A stretch of 64,000 nt of DNA from Bacteroidales bacterium. GTDB lineage: Bacteria > Bacteroidota > Bacteroidia > Bacteroidales > UBA932. This document shows positions 27,418-36,043 of the stretch, one piece after another (within the stretch, counting starts at the first letter, position 1; every line of letters begins with the position of its first letter). The stretch covers positions 1-64,000 of the forward strand of contig JAFRUH010000011.1 in the NCBI GenBank assembly GCA_017438975.1, read 5' to 3'. The notes under the pieces were generated by a model, which was given only the letters and a program-made list of their open reading frames with translations, had not been told where the DNA came from and did no database searches. The position numbers and the translations under genes were made by a program.

Positions 27418-28656
27418 ATGAAATGGAAAACACTGCTGGTTTTCAGCGGCATCCTGGTCTGTGCGGCCACCGGATGCAGAAAGGATCCCATCGTAGATCC
27501 TTTGCCTGTCGTCTCCGAGGATGAGGACCTCGCGGGCGAGTCTGTAACAGTAGGTGAAACGGGCTTCTTCACGAAACTCTTCGTACTCAACGAAGGGAAG
27601 ATGGGCACCAACAACGCCACACTGGATTTCTTCCGTTTTGCAAACGGAAAGTACGTCAGAAACGCATTTGACAGAATGAACCCCTCGCAGGCCCTCGGCC
27701 TCGGCGATGTCGGAAACGACATCAAGATCTGCGACGGAAAGATCTGGGCGGTCATCAACAACTCCGGCCTTGTCGAAGTCATGGACGCTTTCAACGAAAA
27801 GCATATCGCGACCATCCCGGTCCGCACTCCCCGGAACATCGCTTTCGACGGGAACTATGCCTATGTCACCTCCTACGCCGGCGCTTTCGTCAACTACCAG
27901 GCCGACTACACCGTCGGAGAGCACCTGATCTGCAAGGGACGGGTCTACAAGATCAACCGCAGTTCCTACGCGGTCGTCGATTCCGTGGACGTCGGCTACC
28001 AGCCGGAAGGCATCGCCTGGTACGACGGAAGGCTTTATGTCGCGAACAGCGGCGGCCTCTCCTATGCGGTCACCTACCAGTATGAATCGACCGTCAGCGT
28101 CATCGACGCCGGTTCCTTCAAGCCGATCGGGACCGTCGAGGTCGCCCCGAACCTAAAAGAGGTATTCGCCGATCCGGACGGGAACATCTACGTCACGAGC
28201 CTCGGGGACTATTACATGAACCACTCCGGGATATTCTCTTTCCGGCCCGGCGACACGAAAGCGACCCGTGTCCGGACGGAAGGGATGAACTGCAATGTAA
28301 CCTGCGCCGCACTGTCCACGCGTCCCGGCAATCCTGCCGTTCCCGGAAACGAGGTTTTCGTCATCGGGACGGAAGAGGAATGGAACTGGGATCCCGCGGC
28401 CGATAAGAATTACTATCTCTTCTCGGTCAGCGGCGGAAACAAGGTGACCCGCTATTCCTCCTTCCGGTATGACGGCAGCGTTCCTTACGGACTCTGCGCC
28501 GCGATGGAAGGGAGTGGCCTGAAGTATCTTTTCGTCGGGGACGCCGTCGATTATGTCAACCCGGGAGCGGTTTCCTGCTATGCGGCCGGAGACGGATTCA
28601 AACGGGTCTGGTCAACGACTTCCGGCGTAGACCCCGGCCATTTCTGCCTGTATTGA
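27418..28656 (+). CDS. BtuG-like surface beta-propeller lipoprotein (DUF5074)
   Basis: 412 residues with a lipoprotein signal (MKWKTLLVFSGILVCAATGC). The propeller begins LFVLNEGKMGTNNATLDFF and carries NDIKICDGKIWAVINNSG and YAYVTSYAGAF. I recognise this as the DUF5074/BtuG type, a seven-bladed propeller that caps BtuB and binds corrinoids very tightly in Bacteroides. The ATG at 27418 is preferred to 27403 because it gives a normal lipoprotein signal. Neighbours are the receptor (upstream) and murI (10 bases downstream). Ligand identity is inferred from the family. Confidence 0.85.
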   Translation: MKWKTLLVFSGILVCAATGCRKDPIVDPLPVVSEDEDLAGESVTVGETGFFTKLFVLNEGKMGTNNATLDFFRFANGKYVRNAFDRMNPSQALGLGDVGNDIKICDGKIWAVINNSGLVEVMDAFNEKHIATIPVRTPRNIAFDGNYAYVTSYAGAFVNYQADYTVGEHLICKGRVYKINRSSYAVVDSVDVGYQPEGIAWYDGRLYVANSGGLSYAVTYQYESTVSVIDAGSFKPIGTVEVAPNLKEVFADPDGNIYVTSLGDYYMNHSGIFSFRPGDTKATRVRTEGMNCNVTCAALSTRPGNPAVPGNEVFVIGTEEEWNWDPAADKNYYLFSVSGGNKVTRYSSFRYDGSVPYGLCAAMEGSGLKYLFVGDAVDYVNPGAVSCYAAGDGFKRVWSTTSGVDPGHFCLY

Positions 28657-28666
28657 TTGTATAATT

Positions 28667-29428
28667 ATGATAGGTATTTTCGACTCCGGCTCCGGCGGAA
28701 TGTCCGTCTTCAGGGAAATCGTCCGTCTGCTTCCCGAGGAAAAGTATGTCTATTTCTCGGACAATGCCCACTGTCCCTACGGGGAGAAGACGGCCGGATA
28801 TATCCAGGACCGCGCCAGGGCCATCACCACGACGCTGCTCGGGAAGGGATGCGGAATCATCGTCGTCGCCTGCAATACCGCGACGGCGGCGGCCATCCGC
28901 ACCCTCCGGACGGAGTTCCCCGACACTCCTTTCATCGGGATGGAACCGGCTGTCAAGCCGGCCGCTCTCGGAACGAAGACCGGGGTCATCGGCGTCCTGG
29001 CGACCGCAGGGACCCTCAAGGGATCGAAATACCTCAAGACGCGCGGAATCTACGAGGATGAAGTCCGGATCGTCGAGCATGTCGGCGAAGGCTTCGTGGA
29101 ACTCGTCGAGCGCGGGATCTTCACCGGTCCGGAAGCCGAAGAGACCGTCCGCAGGAGCCTCCGGCCCCTGTTGGACGAGGGAGCGGACACGATCGTTCTC
29201 GGGTGCACCCACTATCCTTTCCTCAGGGATACGATCCAGGCCATCGCCGGGCCGGATATCCGGATCATCGATCCCGCCCCCGCCGTCGCCCGCCAGACGC
29301 TGAGGGTCATGTCCGAAAAGGGCCTTTGCGACCCCTCCGGCTACGGAATCGAAATCCTCTCTTCCGGCGACCCGGCCTCCGTCCTGCAGATCTATTCGAT
29401 GGTCCGGCCGGACCAGGAAAAGGAATAA
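28667..29428 (+). CDS. murI: Glutamate racemase
   Basis: Supplies D-glutamate for peptidoglycan, 253 residues. Both catalytic cysteines are present in their family contexts, VVACNTATAAAI (about residue 68) and VLGCTHYPFL (about residue 184). The N-terminus is IGIFDSGSGGMSVF. It follows the BtuG-like gene by 10 bases and ends at a bidirectional hairpin terminator. The link to corrinoid uptake is probably only operon convenience. Confidence 0.96.
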   Translation: MIGIFDSGSGGMSVFREIVRLLPEEKYVYFSDNAHCPYGEKTAGYIQDRARAITTTLLGKGCGIIVVACNTATAAAIRTLRTEFPDTPFIGMEPAVKPAALGTKTGVIGVLATAGTLKGSKYLKTRGIYEDEVRIVEHVGEGFVELVERGIFTGPEAEETVRRSLRPLLDEGADTIVLGCTHYPFLRDTIQAIAGPDIRIIDPAPAVARQTLRVMSEKGLCDPSGYGIEILSSGDPASVLQIYSMVRPDQEKE

Positions 29429-29454
29429 AAAAAGGGCGGTCCCGAGGGCCGCCC
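29426..29454 (-). terminator. Bidirectional terminator between murI and the DUF6515 gene
   Basis: GGGCGG/CCGCCC stem (29434-29439 with 29449-29454), 9-base loop. On the minus strand it is followed by seven T's; on the plus strand by GATATTTTA. It therefore best serves the minus-strand gene and may also stop murI transcripts. Confidence 0.8.
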
Positions 29455-29476
29455 GATATTTTAGAGTACTCCGGAA

Positions 29477-31072
29477 TTACCGGTAAGGATTGTATTTGTT
29501 GTACAGGTCGCCGTACATCTGTCCGAGAACCTCAAGATAAGGCTGCGACTCGAAAAGCATCGTACGATAGACCGTGTTGTCTACCAGGTAGTACTCGACT
29601 CCGTTCATCACGATCGTCTCGTAATCTTCCGGGAGCGAAGTCACAAGGGCTCCGGCCGGAGGGATGATTACGGTATACTGACCGTTCTGCTCGATGTAGA
29701 ACACACCGTCCTGATAGAAGTAATTGGAGTTGGCGTACGCGTAGCTCTGGACCAGTCCGAGATTGTTGGCAATCTCGTAGGCGGACAGGGCCCGGGTGGA
29801 GTTCAGCGCATAGCTGGCATTCTGCCTGGCAATGGCTGCGTTGTTCTGGGCAATGATCCGGTTCTGAGCCGCTATCGTCTCATAATTGTCGAATACCGTC
29901 CGATAGGTCCAGTAATCCGAGCAATAGTAGGAGAAGCGTACGGAGTTGAAGATTGCCCTGTCGATCGCCCTGTCGATGATCGTCCCGAAAGGAGGACGGC
30001 ATACGACATAGACATTGCCGAAGAGTCTGTAGTAGATTCCATTGTAGAGGTAGTAATCGATACCCCAGTGGTGGATCCTGCGGTAGCGCGGAGGAATGTA
30101 ATTCACCCGGAAACCGTAGTAGTGAGGATGATCTGCGAAGAAGTGGTAAGGCCTGTCATAGGAGAGGAAGCCTCTCGAACGGGGCGGTACGCGGTGCAGG
30201 TCATGGTGGTCGTCGAGCATGAACTCGTGATCGTTGTAGCGGTAGTTGCCGCCCCGGTCACGATAGTTGTCCATCGGCTGACGCGTATCCGTGTTGTTGG
30301 AAACGGCCCCGCCGGTAAGTCCCTGACGGGTCACGTTGGAATTCTCACGGAGCGTTCCGCCGGAGGAACGGACGGTCGTGCCGGACTGGGTGGCGCGGGA
30401 AACCGTCGAGTTCTGACGGGATCCGGTCGTCGCGGACTGGGTCGCGGTGCCGGTGGCACGGGAGGTGGTTCCGGAAGAACGGACGGTCGTACCGGACTGG
30501 GTAGCACGCGAGGTGCTGCCGGACTGGGTAGCCCTGGAAGTCGATCCGCTCTGACGGGAAGTCGTCGTGCTCTGACGGGTCGTCGAACCCGACTGAGTCG
30601 CCGTTCCGCTCTGGCGCGAAGTCGTTCCGGACTGCGTAGCCCTGGAAGTCGTACCGCTCTGGCGGGAAGTCGTCGTGCTCTGACGGGTCGTAGAACCGGA
30701 CTGGGTCACGGTTCCGCTCTGGCGCGAAGTCGAACCCGACTGGGTGGCGCGGGAGGTGCTGCCGGACTGGGTAGCCCTGGAGGTCGAGCCGCTCTGGCGG
30801 GAAGTCGTCGTGCTCTGGCGGGTCGTGGTCCCCTGTCGGGAATACGACGGAGCGTTATAGGAAACAGACCGGGAAGATGAACCGGAAGAGACCCGGGAGG
30901 TACTTCCGGAAGAACTGCGGACCGAAGTAGAGGTAGAGCCTCTGGACGTCGAAGACGTAGTGGCACGGGAAGATGAAGAGCCGCCTCTTCTCGTCTGCTG
31001 GGCGAGGGCCGAAGGACTGAAGACCAGGGCCGTCGTCATCAGGATCGCTGCAAGTGTAGTAAATCTTCTCAT
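29477..31072 (-). CDS. Secreted DUF6515-type protein with long Ser/Thr/Gln/Arg repeat region
   Basis: 531 residues. A signal peptide (MRRFTTLAAILMTTALVFSPSALA) is followed by about 200 residues built of short units such as SGSTSRATQ, SGTTSRQ and TTRQSTTTSRQ. After a His/Tyr-rich segment (YYGFRVNYIPPRYRRIHHWG) comes a C-terminal domain with repeated YYL/YYR motifs (GVEYYLVDNTVY), which I recognise as DUF6515-like. Function unknown; a surface or wall-associated protein is likely. It lies 18 bases after the NamZ-like gene and ends at a terminator. The repeat region is a candidate for O-glycosylation and for length variation. Confidence 0.75.
   Translation of the reverse strand: MRRFTTLAAILMTTALVFSPSALAQQTRRGGSSSSRATTSSTSRGSTSTSVRSSSGSTSRVSSGSSSRSVSYNAPSYSRQGTTTRQSTTTSRQSGSTSRATQSGSTSRATQSGSTSRQSGTVTQSGSTTRQSTTTSRQSGTTSRATQSGTTSRQSGTATQSGSTTRQSTTTSRQSGSTSRATQSGSTSRATQSGTTVRSSGTTSRATGTATQSATTGSRQNSTVSRATQSGTTVRSSGGTLRENSNVTRQGLTGGAVSNNTDTRQPMDNYRDRGGNYRYNDHEFMLDDHHDLHRVPPRSRGFLSYDRPYHFFADHPHYYGFRVNYIPPRYRRIHHWGIDYYLYNGIYYRLFGNVYVVCRPPFGTIIDRAIDRAIFNSVRFSYYCSDYWTYRTVFDNYETIAAQNRIIAQNNAAIARQNASYALNSTRALSAYEIANNLGLVQSYAYANSNYFYQDGVFYIEQNGQYTVIIPPAGALVTSLPEDYETIVMNGVEYYLVDNTVYRTMLFESQPYLEVLGQMYGDLYNKYNPYR
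30355..30840. repeat. Degenerate tandem repeats encoding the Ser/Thr/Gln/Arg region
   Basis: Units of about 18-36 bases (for example CGGACTGGGTAGCCCTGGA and CTCTGGCGGGAAGTCGTC variants) recur many times in frame within the DUF6515 gene. All visible unit changes keep the reading frame, so copy number would change protein length, not cause frameshifts. Confidence 0.75.
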
Positions 31073-31090
31073 GACTCGTTATGTTTTAAG

Positions 31091-32332
31091 TTATTCGTAT
31101 AGGTAGTATTTTCTGGAAAGTTTCTTGAAAGTCTCGACATCTTTTTCCCAGTAGGATCGGATGTCTTCGACTTTCAACCGCTTCCCGAAATTCTCTCTTA
31201 CATAATCCGTACCACAAACGATATCGAACATCCGCAAACGTCCTGCTTCGGTAAAAGGATTGCGGTCCGGATAGAGTTCTCCGATCGCCTGCATGACGTA
31301 GAACTGGGTCAGCGTAAGGGAGGCGGCCTCGTAATCGGTATAAAAATACTGTACGCCGTTCAGGTCTTTTCCGGACAGGCCGCCGAAGAACGGCTTGTAA
31401 TGGATCGTGCGGAAAGCGATCCCCGGAAGATGGTAACTGTCCAGCTTCGCCTTGAGAAGATCGGCGTCGATCCACTCCGCCCCGAAGACCTGGAACGGGA
31501 GGGTGTACCCCACCCCGATGTTCAGGTAATTCTGGAACTCTCCGGCGATGCCGGCGGTCGGGTATCCGATGGCGGCGTCAGGGGACGGGATCTGCGGGGA
31601 AGGCAGGATCCAGGGAAGCCGGGTATCCACATAGGTCATTTCCCGTTTCCATCCTTTCATGGGCACGACGGTGAGCTTGCAGACGAGGGGCTTCTCATCG
31701 CCCTTCTCGCCGCAGTTCAGGCCCTCTTCGTTGATCAGAATCGCAAGTTCCCCGACGGTGAGCCCGTAGACATAGGGGATCTTGAACTCGCTCACGAACG
31801 AATGGAATCCCGGTTCCGTGCAGCAGCCTTCCACCTTCCTGCCGCCGAGGGGGTTCGGACGGTCGAGGACGACCACCTCGATCCCCTGCTCCGCACAGGC
31901 CCTCATCACGAGCCCGAGGGTGCTGATGAACGTATAGGAACGGGCCCCTACGTCCTGGATGTCATAGACCATGACGTCGACGCCCTTGAGCATCTCCGGA
32001 GACGGTTTCCGGAACTTTCCGTAGATCGAATAGACCGGAAGCCCGGTCGTGGGATCGGTGTAATCGCTCACCTTTCCTCCTGCATAGACATCCCCCCGGA
32101 CGCCGTGCTCGGGTCCGTACAGCGTCACGAGATTCACTTCAGGCGCCTCGAAGAGGATATCGATGGTCGAGCGGAGATGGCTGTCCACCCCGCTGGGATT
32201 GGTTACAAGACCGACTCTCTTTCCCTTGAGGCAGTCGAATCCGCGTTCGCGGAGCACTTCGATGCCGGGTTTGACCTGGGCCGAAAGGCTGAGAGACAGG
32301 AAAAGGGCCCCCAGCAGGAGTTTGAATTTCAT
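31091..32332 (-). CDS. namZ: NamZ-like exo-beta-N-acetylmuramidase (DUF1343, GH171)
   Basis: 413 residues with a signal peptide (MKFKLLLGALFLSLSLSAQ). The mature protein shows the DUF1343 pattern: RVGLVTNPSGVD, LYGPEHGVRGD, YDIQDVGARSYTFISTLG, VVLDRPNPLGG and SPQIPSPDAAIGYPTAG. The family founder, B. subtilis NamZ, releases MurNAc from the non-reducing ends of glycan chains. The ATG at 32332 is preferred over an upstream in-frame start because it begins the signal peptide. It follows an AmpG-like permease by 10 bases, which fits liberation and uptake of cell-wall sugars. The exact substrate is inferred. Confidence 0.88.
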   Translation of the reverse strand: MKFKLLLGALFLSLSLSAQVKPGIEVLRERGFDCLKGKRVGLVTNPSGVDSHLRSTIDILFEAPEVNLVTLYGPEHGVRGDVYAGGKVSDYTDPTTGLPVYSIYGKFRKPSPEMLKGVDVMVYDIQDVGARSYTFISTLGLVMRACAEQGIEVVVLDRPNPLGGRKVEGCCTEPGFHSFVSEFKIPYVYGLTVGELAILINEEGLNCGEKGDEKPLVCKLTVVPMKGWKREMTYVDTRLPWILPSPQIPSPDAAIGYPTAGIAGEFQNYLNIGVGYTLPFQVFGAEWIDADLLKAKLDSYHLPGIAFRTIHYKPFFGGLSGKDLNGVQYFYTDYEAASLTLTQFYVMQAIGELYPDRNPFTEAGRLRMFDIVCGTDYVRENFGKRLKVEDIRSYWEKDVETFKKLSRKYYLYE

Positions 32333-32342
32333 GGTACCGAGA

Positions 32343-33656
32343 TTATTTCTTTCCATATTCCGAGTTGATTTTTCTTCTGACCAGGATGGTCACGGCAAGG
32401 GTCGCGAAACAGCAGAGCATCACCATCCAGAAGAAATTGAGATAGCCGATGGACTCCTGGATGAACCCGGCGACGAATCCGGGGAGCATCATGCTGAGCG
32501 CCATGAAAGCCGTGCAGATGGCATAATGCGAGGTCTTGAACTCCCCGTCCGAGAAATACATCATATAGAGCGTATATGCCGTGAAGCCGAACCCGTAGCC
32601 GAACTGCTCGATCGCGATCGCGACGGCAATGACGACGAGGTTCGTCGGCTGGGCGGCGGCCAGGTAGACGAATGTCAGGCAGGGAAGGGTCATTCCGGCG
32701 GCCATCCACCAGAGCGCCTTCTTGAGGCCGACCCTCGAAGCGAAAATCCCGCCCAGGATACCGCCTGCGAGGAGGGCGATCACCCCGATCGTCCCGTAGA
32801 CGATGCCGACGGAATCCGTGCTGAGGCCGAGGCCGCCGTTCGCGACCTTGTCCACGAGGAAGGGCTGGCACAGCTTGATCAGGAAGCCTTCCGGAAGGCG
32901 GTACAGGAGCATGAACGCGATTGCGAGGAGGATCCCCGGCTTCGTGAAGAAGGTCTTGAACGAATTCCCCAGTTCGGAGAGGGTCGACGTCCCGTTTTCA
33001 CCGGTCACCCTGGGATGGTCCTCCGCACTGCGCGGAAGCATGAAGGTATGGTAGAGGGTGACGAGGAAGAAGATGACCGCGGCCACTGCGAGGGTCACCT
33101 GCCAGGACCAGGGAATGTTGCCCGAACTCCGCTCCACGCGGCCGGCGATGAACACAAGCACGCCCTGGCCGAAAACGGAGGAGATCCGGTAGAAGGTATT
33201 CCGGATTCCGATGAAGGCCGCCTGGCTGCTAGTGTCCTGCGCGAGCATATAGAACCCGTCCGCCGCAATGTCGTGCGTCGCGGAGGCGAAAGCCGCGATG
33301 ATGAACAGGACCAGCGTAAACCAGAAGATGCCAATCCCCGTGTTCCCGGAGGCGATGAGGTCCGGAGAGGGCTTCGGCAGCGTAAGGGTCAGGAGAATCA
33401 TCAGGGCCGTCAGGAGGGCCTGCATGGTGATGATCCACCACCGTTTCGTCTTGACGACATCTACGATCGGGCTCCAGAGTCCCTTGAGGAACCAGGGGAA
33501 ATAGAGGAGGGTCGTGAAGAAGGACATCTGCCCGTTCGGGACGCCCATCTTCGCAAACATCAGCACGGAGATGTTGTTGACGATGAAATAGGGAATTCCT
33601 TCCGCGAAGTAAAGCGTAGGAATCCAAAACCAGGGTGAGCTTTTTGTCTTATTCAT
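32343..33656 (-). CDS. AmpG-like major facilitator permease, probable muropeptide importer
   Basis: Inner-membrane MFS transporter, 437 residues, with about twelve hydrophobic segments. AmpG-type features are YFAEGIPYFIVNNISVL at the first helix, PWFLKGLWSPIVD in the first loop and ASATHDIAADGF in the fifth helix region. AmpG imports GlcNAc-anhMurNAc peptides in Gram-negatives. The gene overlaps the SpoIID-fusion gene by ATGA and precedes namZ, which supports a cell-wall fragment as the cargo. Family members with other cargos exist, so the substrate stays an inference. Confidence 0.85.
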   Translation of the reverse strand: MNKTKSSPWFWIPTLYFAEGIPYFIVNNISVLMFAKMGVPNGQMSFFTTLLYFPWFLKGLWSPIVDVVKTKRWWIITMQALLTALMILLTLTLPKPSPDLIASGNTGIGIFWFTLVLFIIAAFASATHDIAADGFYMLAQDTSSQAAFIGIRNTFYRISSVFGQGVLVFIAGRVERSSGNIPWSWQVTLAVAAVIFFLVTLYHTFMLPRSAEDHPRVTGENGTSTLSELGNSFKTFFTKPGILLAIAFMLLYRLPEGFLIKLCQPFLVDKVANGGLGLSTDSVGIVYGTIGVIALLAGGILGGIFASRVGLKKALWWMAAGMTLPCLTFVYLAAAQPTNLVVIAVAIAIEQFGYGFGFTAYTLYMMYFSDGEFKTSHYAICTAFMALSMMLPGFVAGFIQESIGYLNFFWMVMLCCFATLAVTILVRRKINSEYGKK

Positions 33657-36016
33657 GAGAATGGTCTTTCTAGGATTGAGCCCGGATAATAGTGCTGAAG
33701 GATCCGGTCATAGGAATAGCCGCGATAGGCCATCACGGCGGCCCCGATCTGGCAGAGGCCGACGCCGTGGCCCCATCCGGCTCCCGTCAGGATGACCCTG
33801 TCATCCTTGAATTCTACGATGAAAGCGGAGCTGAAAAGGTGAGATTCAGAAAGGAATTTTCTGATAATCAGTTCCTTCCCGACATCCATCGTCTGGTTGG
33901 TCCCGACGATGCGAAGCCGTTTGATCCGTCCCGACGTTCCCCGTTCCAGGGGGATGAGGTCCCGGATCGTCCCGAAATCGATTCCGCTCCGGCGGTGGAC
34001 CAGTTCGGACAGTTCGCCGACACTGTATTCGACCTTCCACCGGAAGAAATCCTTGGTTTCAAGGTCATAATCGTTCAGGACCTGCGACAGGATCGCATGG
34101 TCATGGGTATTGCAGAAGGCGTCGGGGGCGGAAAGGATCCACTCCCGGGCCTGATCTTCGTCGGTCAGGTCGGGGAACTCGTCGACCGGGCCGTCGCGGC
34201 GGGCGGCCAGATAGGGATGAGGGGTATCTTCCCAGCAGGTTCCGAACTCCTCCATCACCCCTCCGCAGCATTTGGAGAAGCGGGCGTCCACGATCTCCCC
34301 TTCGTACATCATGACCTGCCCCCAGGTCTCGTCAATGGCCGTCCGGACGTTCTCTCCGACGGCCCCGGTAAGGCCCTGGTAGCGCTGGCAATGGTCATCC
34401 GCACAGACATCGAAATGCTTGTGGTCGTCGTGGTCGAACCACTTGACCAGCTGCGGAATCCCGTTTTCATCCCCGTCGATGGAAGCACCGGCATGGAACC
34501 GGGCGTCGAGGTCGGTCACGACGGAAGGAAGGTCCGATACCTCCGGCGGCAGCGTACCCGCGGCCCGCTTCCTCCCGGCGATCTGGGACATTACCCAGGA
34601 ACGGGAGATCACCGCATGGGCCTTGAGGAACTCGAGCGTCGCCGAAGCCTTCATCTCCGACGAGATGACGCTGAGCAGATAATCCTCGACCCCGATGATG
34701 TTGACAGCCGTCACCTTGCCGTCTTCGACAATGAATTTCAGGGTTCCGGCAAACTTCTGGTCCTGTTTCCGCTGCCAGTGGAAATCCACACCGATCGTGA
34801 CGCCGTACAGGATGAAGGAAGGCTCGGCGAAGAGGGTCGAAATCGTCATCGCATCGAAAACGAGTTCGTCATAGAGGGCTCCGTTGTAATCGATCTTTCC
34901 CTCCCGGTAGGACACTTTCTGCGGTCCGGCACCGTCCGAAATGATTTCAAAGACGATTTCCTGCCCTGACATGATACCGACCTCCAGCTTCGGCTGCGTG
35001 CGGACCAGGCGCCATATGGTCCTCTCCTCCAGTTCTTTCGAGACGGAAACTTCGGAATAGATCTCCGTCAGCGTGACGGCGTCAAGCCGTTCGAAATCGC
35101 TCTCCCTCGGGGTGATGACATATCCGGCCATCTCGGCGGCACCGGCGCTGATGAGATAGCCATTCCCGCCTTCGTAATAATGGTGGGAGCGCACCTCGTT
35201 GCGGAGCGTCACGATGCAGCGGTACTCCCCTTCCGAGAAATAGGTGAAAGCGTTGAACCGCGGCTCCGTCTCTCCTTCCAGAAAGGGGGCGCAGTCCAGC
35301 AGGCGGTAGAACAGCTTGGCCATCGACTTCGACGTCCGCGCCCTAAGGGCGAAGACCCCGCGGGTGAAATGCTTGTAATGGAAGAGCTGGGCGTCCTGGA
35401 CGGACGTGATGTATTCGATGTCGTCCGCGATGGAATCCGGGACCGAACAGACCTCCGATGCATTGGGGACTCCGGCTTCCGGCTGGGCTTCCGACAGGAT
35501 GCGGAGCAGGCGGTCCACCGCCCTTTCCAGCGGGAGATACCCCTTCGGACAAGCCTGGAAATGGAGATGATAAGGGGCCGAGGCGCCGGCGGACGGGCCG
35601 TTGTACCAGATTACATAGTCATCCAGGTCACGGGCCATGTCCAGCATGTCGACGAAGCGGTGCCAGATCGACTGGGGGACATGATCCTCGCTGGCGAGGA
35701 GGATATGGTTCGGAAAAATGGGGAAATAATTGACCAGGATATCATATTTCCGGCCTTTCCGGCCTTCGAATTTAAGGCCGCGCTGCGCCTCGGGCCGGTT
35801 CTCGGCGCAAAGGAAACAGGAAGCCGGGGCCGGGGGGGCGTCCGCGGTTCCGGCTGTGCAGGACCCATAGCGGAGCGGGTTGTACTGGAGGGTCGTCATC
35901 AGCCCTCCGGAAGGGATCTGGCGGGTCTGGACGGACTTGAGCGCCCGGAAATTCGACGCCGCCTCCGGCCAAACGGAAAGCTGGTCGTGGACGAATTTGT
36001 CTATATCTACTGTCAT
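33653..36016 (-). CDS. Fusion of a GalT/GDP-sugar-phosphorylase-like domain (DUF4922) with a SpoIID domain
   Basis: 787 residues in two parts. Residues 1 to about 300 resemble nucleotide-sugar phosphorylases of the HIT/GalT superfamily: LQYNPLRYGS, FLCAENRPEAQRG, VNYFPIFPNHILLASEDH, and the active-site-like HLHFQ at 150-154. From about 330 on the protein is SpoIID/LytB-like: VEDYLLSVISSEM with the expected catalytic Glu at 454, LKAHAVISRSW, and GAGWGHGVGLCQIGA with YYPGS at the end. SpoIID proteins are lytic transglycosylases, normally secreted. No signal peptide or membrane helix is seen here, so it should be cytoplasmic. It overlaps the AmpG-like gene by 4 bases. I infer a role in processing imported wall fragments; the reaction is unknown. 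Confidence 0.85.
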   Translation of the reverse strand: MTVDIDKFVHDQLSVWPEAASNFRALKSVQTRQIPSGGLMTTLQYNPLRYGSCTAGTADAPPAPASCFLCAENRPEAQRGLKFEGRKGRKYDILVNYFPIFPNHILLASEDHVPQSIWHRFVDMLDMARDLDDYVIWYNGPSAGASAPYHLHFQACPKGYLPLERAVDRLLRILSEAQPEAGVPNASEVCSVPDSIADDIEYITSVQDAQLFHYKHFTRGVFALRARTSKSMAKLFYRLLDCAPFLEGETEPRFNAFTYFSEGEYRCIVTLRNEVRSHHYYEGGNGYLISAGAAEMAGYVITPRESDFERLDAVTLTEIYSEVSVSKELEERTIWRLVRTQPKLEVGIMSGQEIVFEIISDGAGPQKVSYREGKIDYNGALYDELVFDAMTISTLFAEPSFILYGVTIGVDFHWQRKQDQKFAGTLKFIVEDGKVTAVNIIGVEDYLLSVISSEMKASATLEFLKAHAVISRSWVMSQIAGRKRAAGTLPPEVSDLPSVVTDLDARFHAGASIDGDENGIPQLVKWFDHDDHKHFDVCADDHCQRYQGLTGAVGENVRTAIDETWGQVMMYEGEIVDARFSKCCGGVMEEFGTCWEDTPHPYLAARRDGPVDEFPDLTDEDQAREWILSAPDAFCNTHDHAILSQVLNDYDLETKDFFRWKVEYSVGELSELVHRRSGIDFGTIRDLIPLERGTSGRIKRLRIVGTNQTMDVGKELIIRKFLSESHLFSSAFIVEFKDDRVILTGAGWGHGVGLCQIGAAVMAYRGYSYDRILQHYYPGSILERPFS

Positions 36017-36043
36017 AACGGTTGCGGTTGCACCCGGGAAGTA

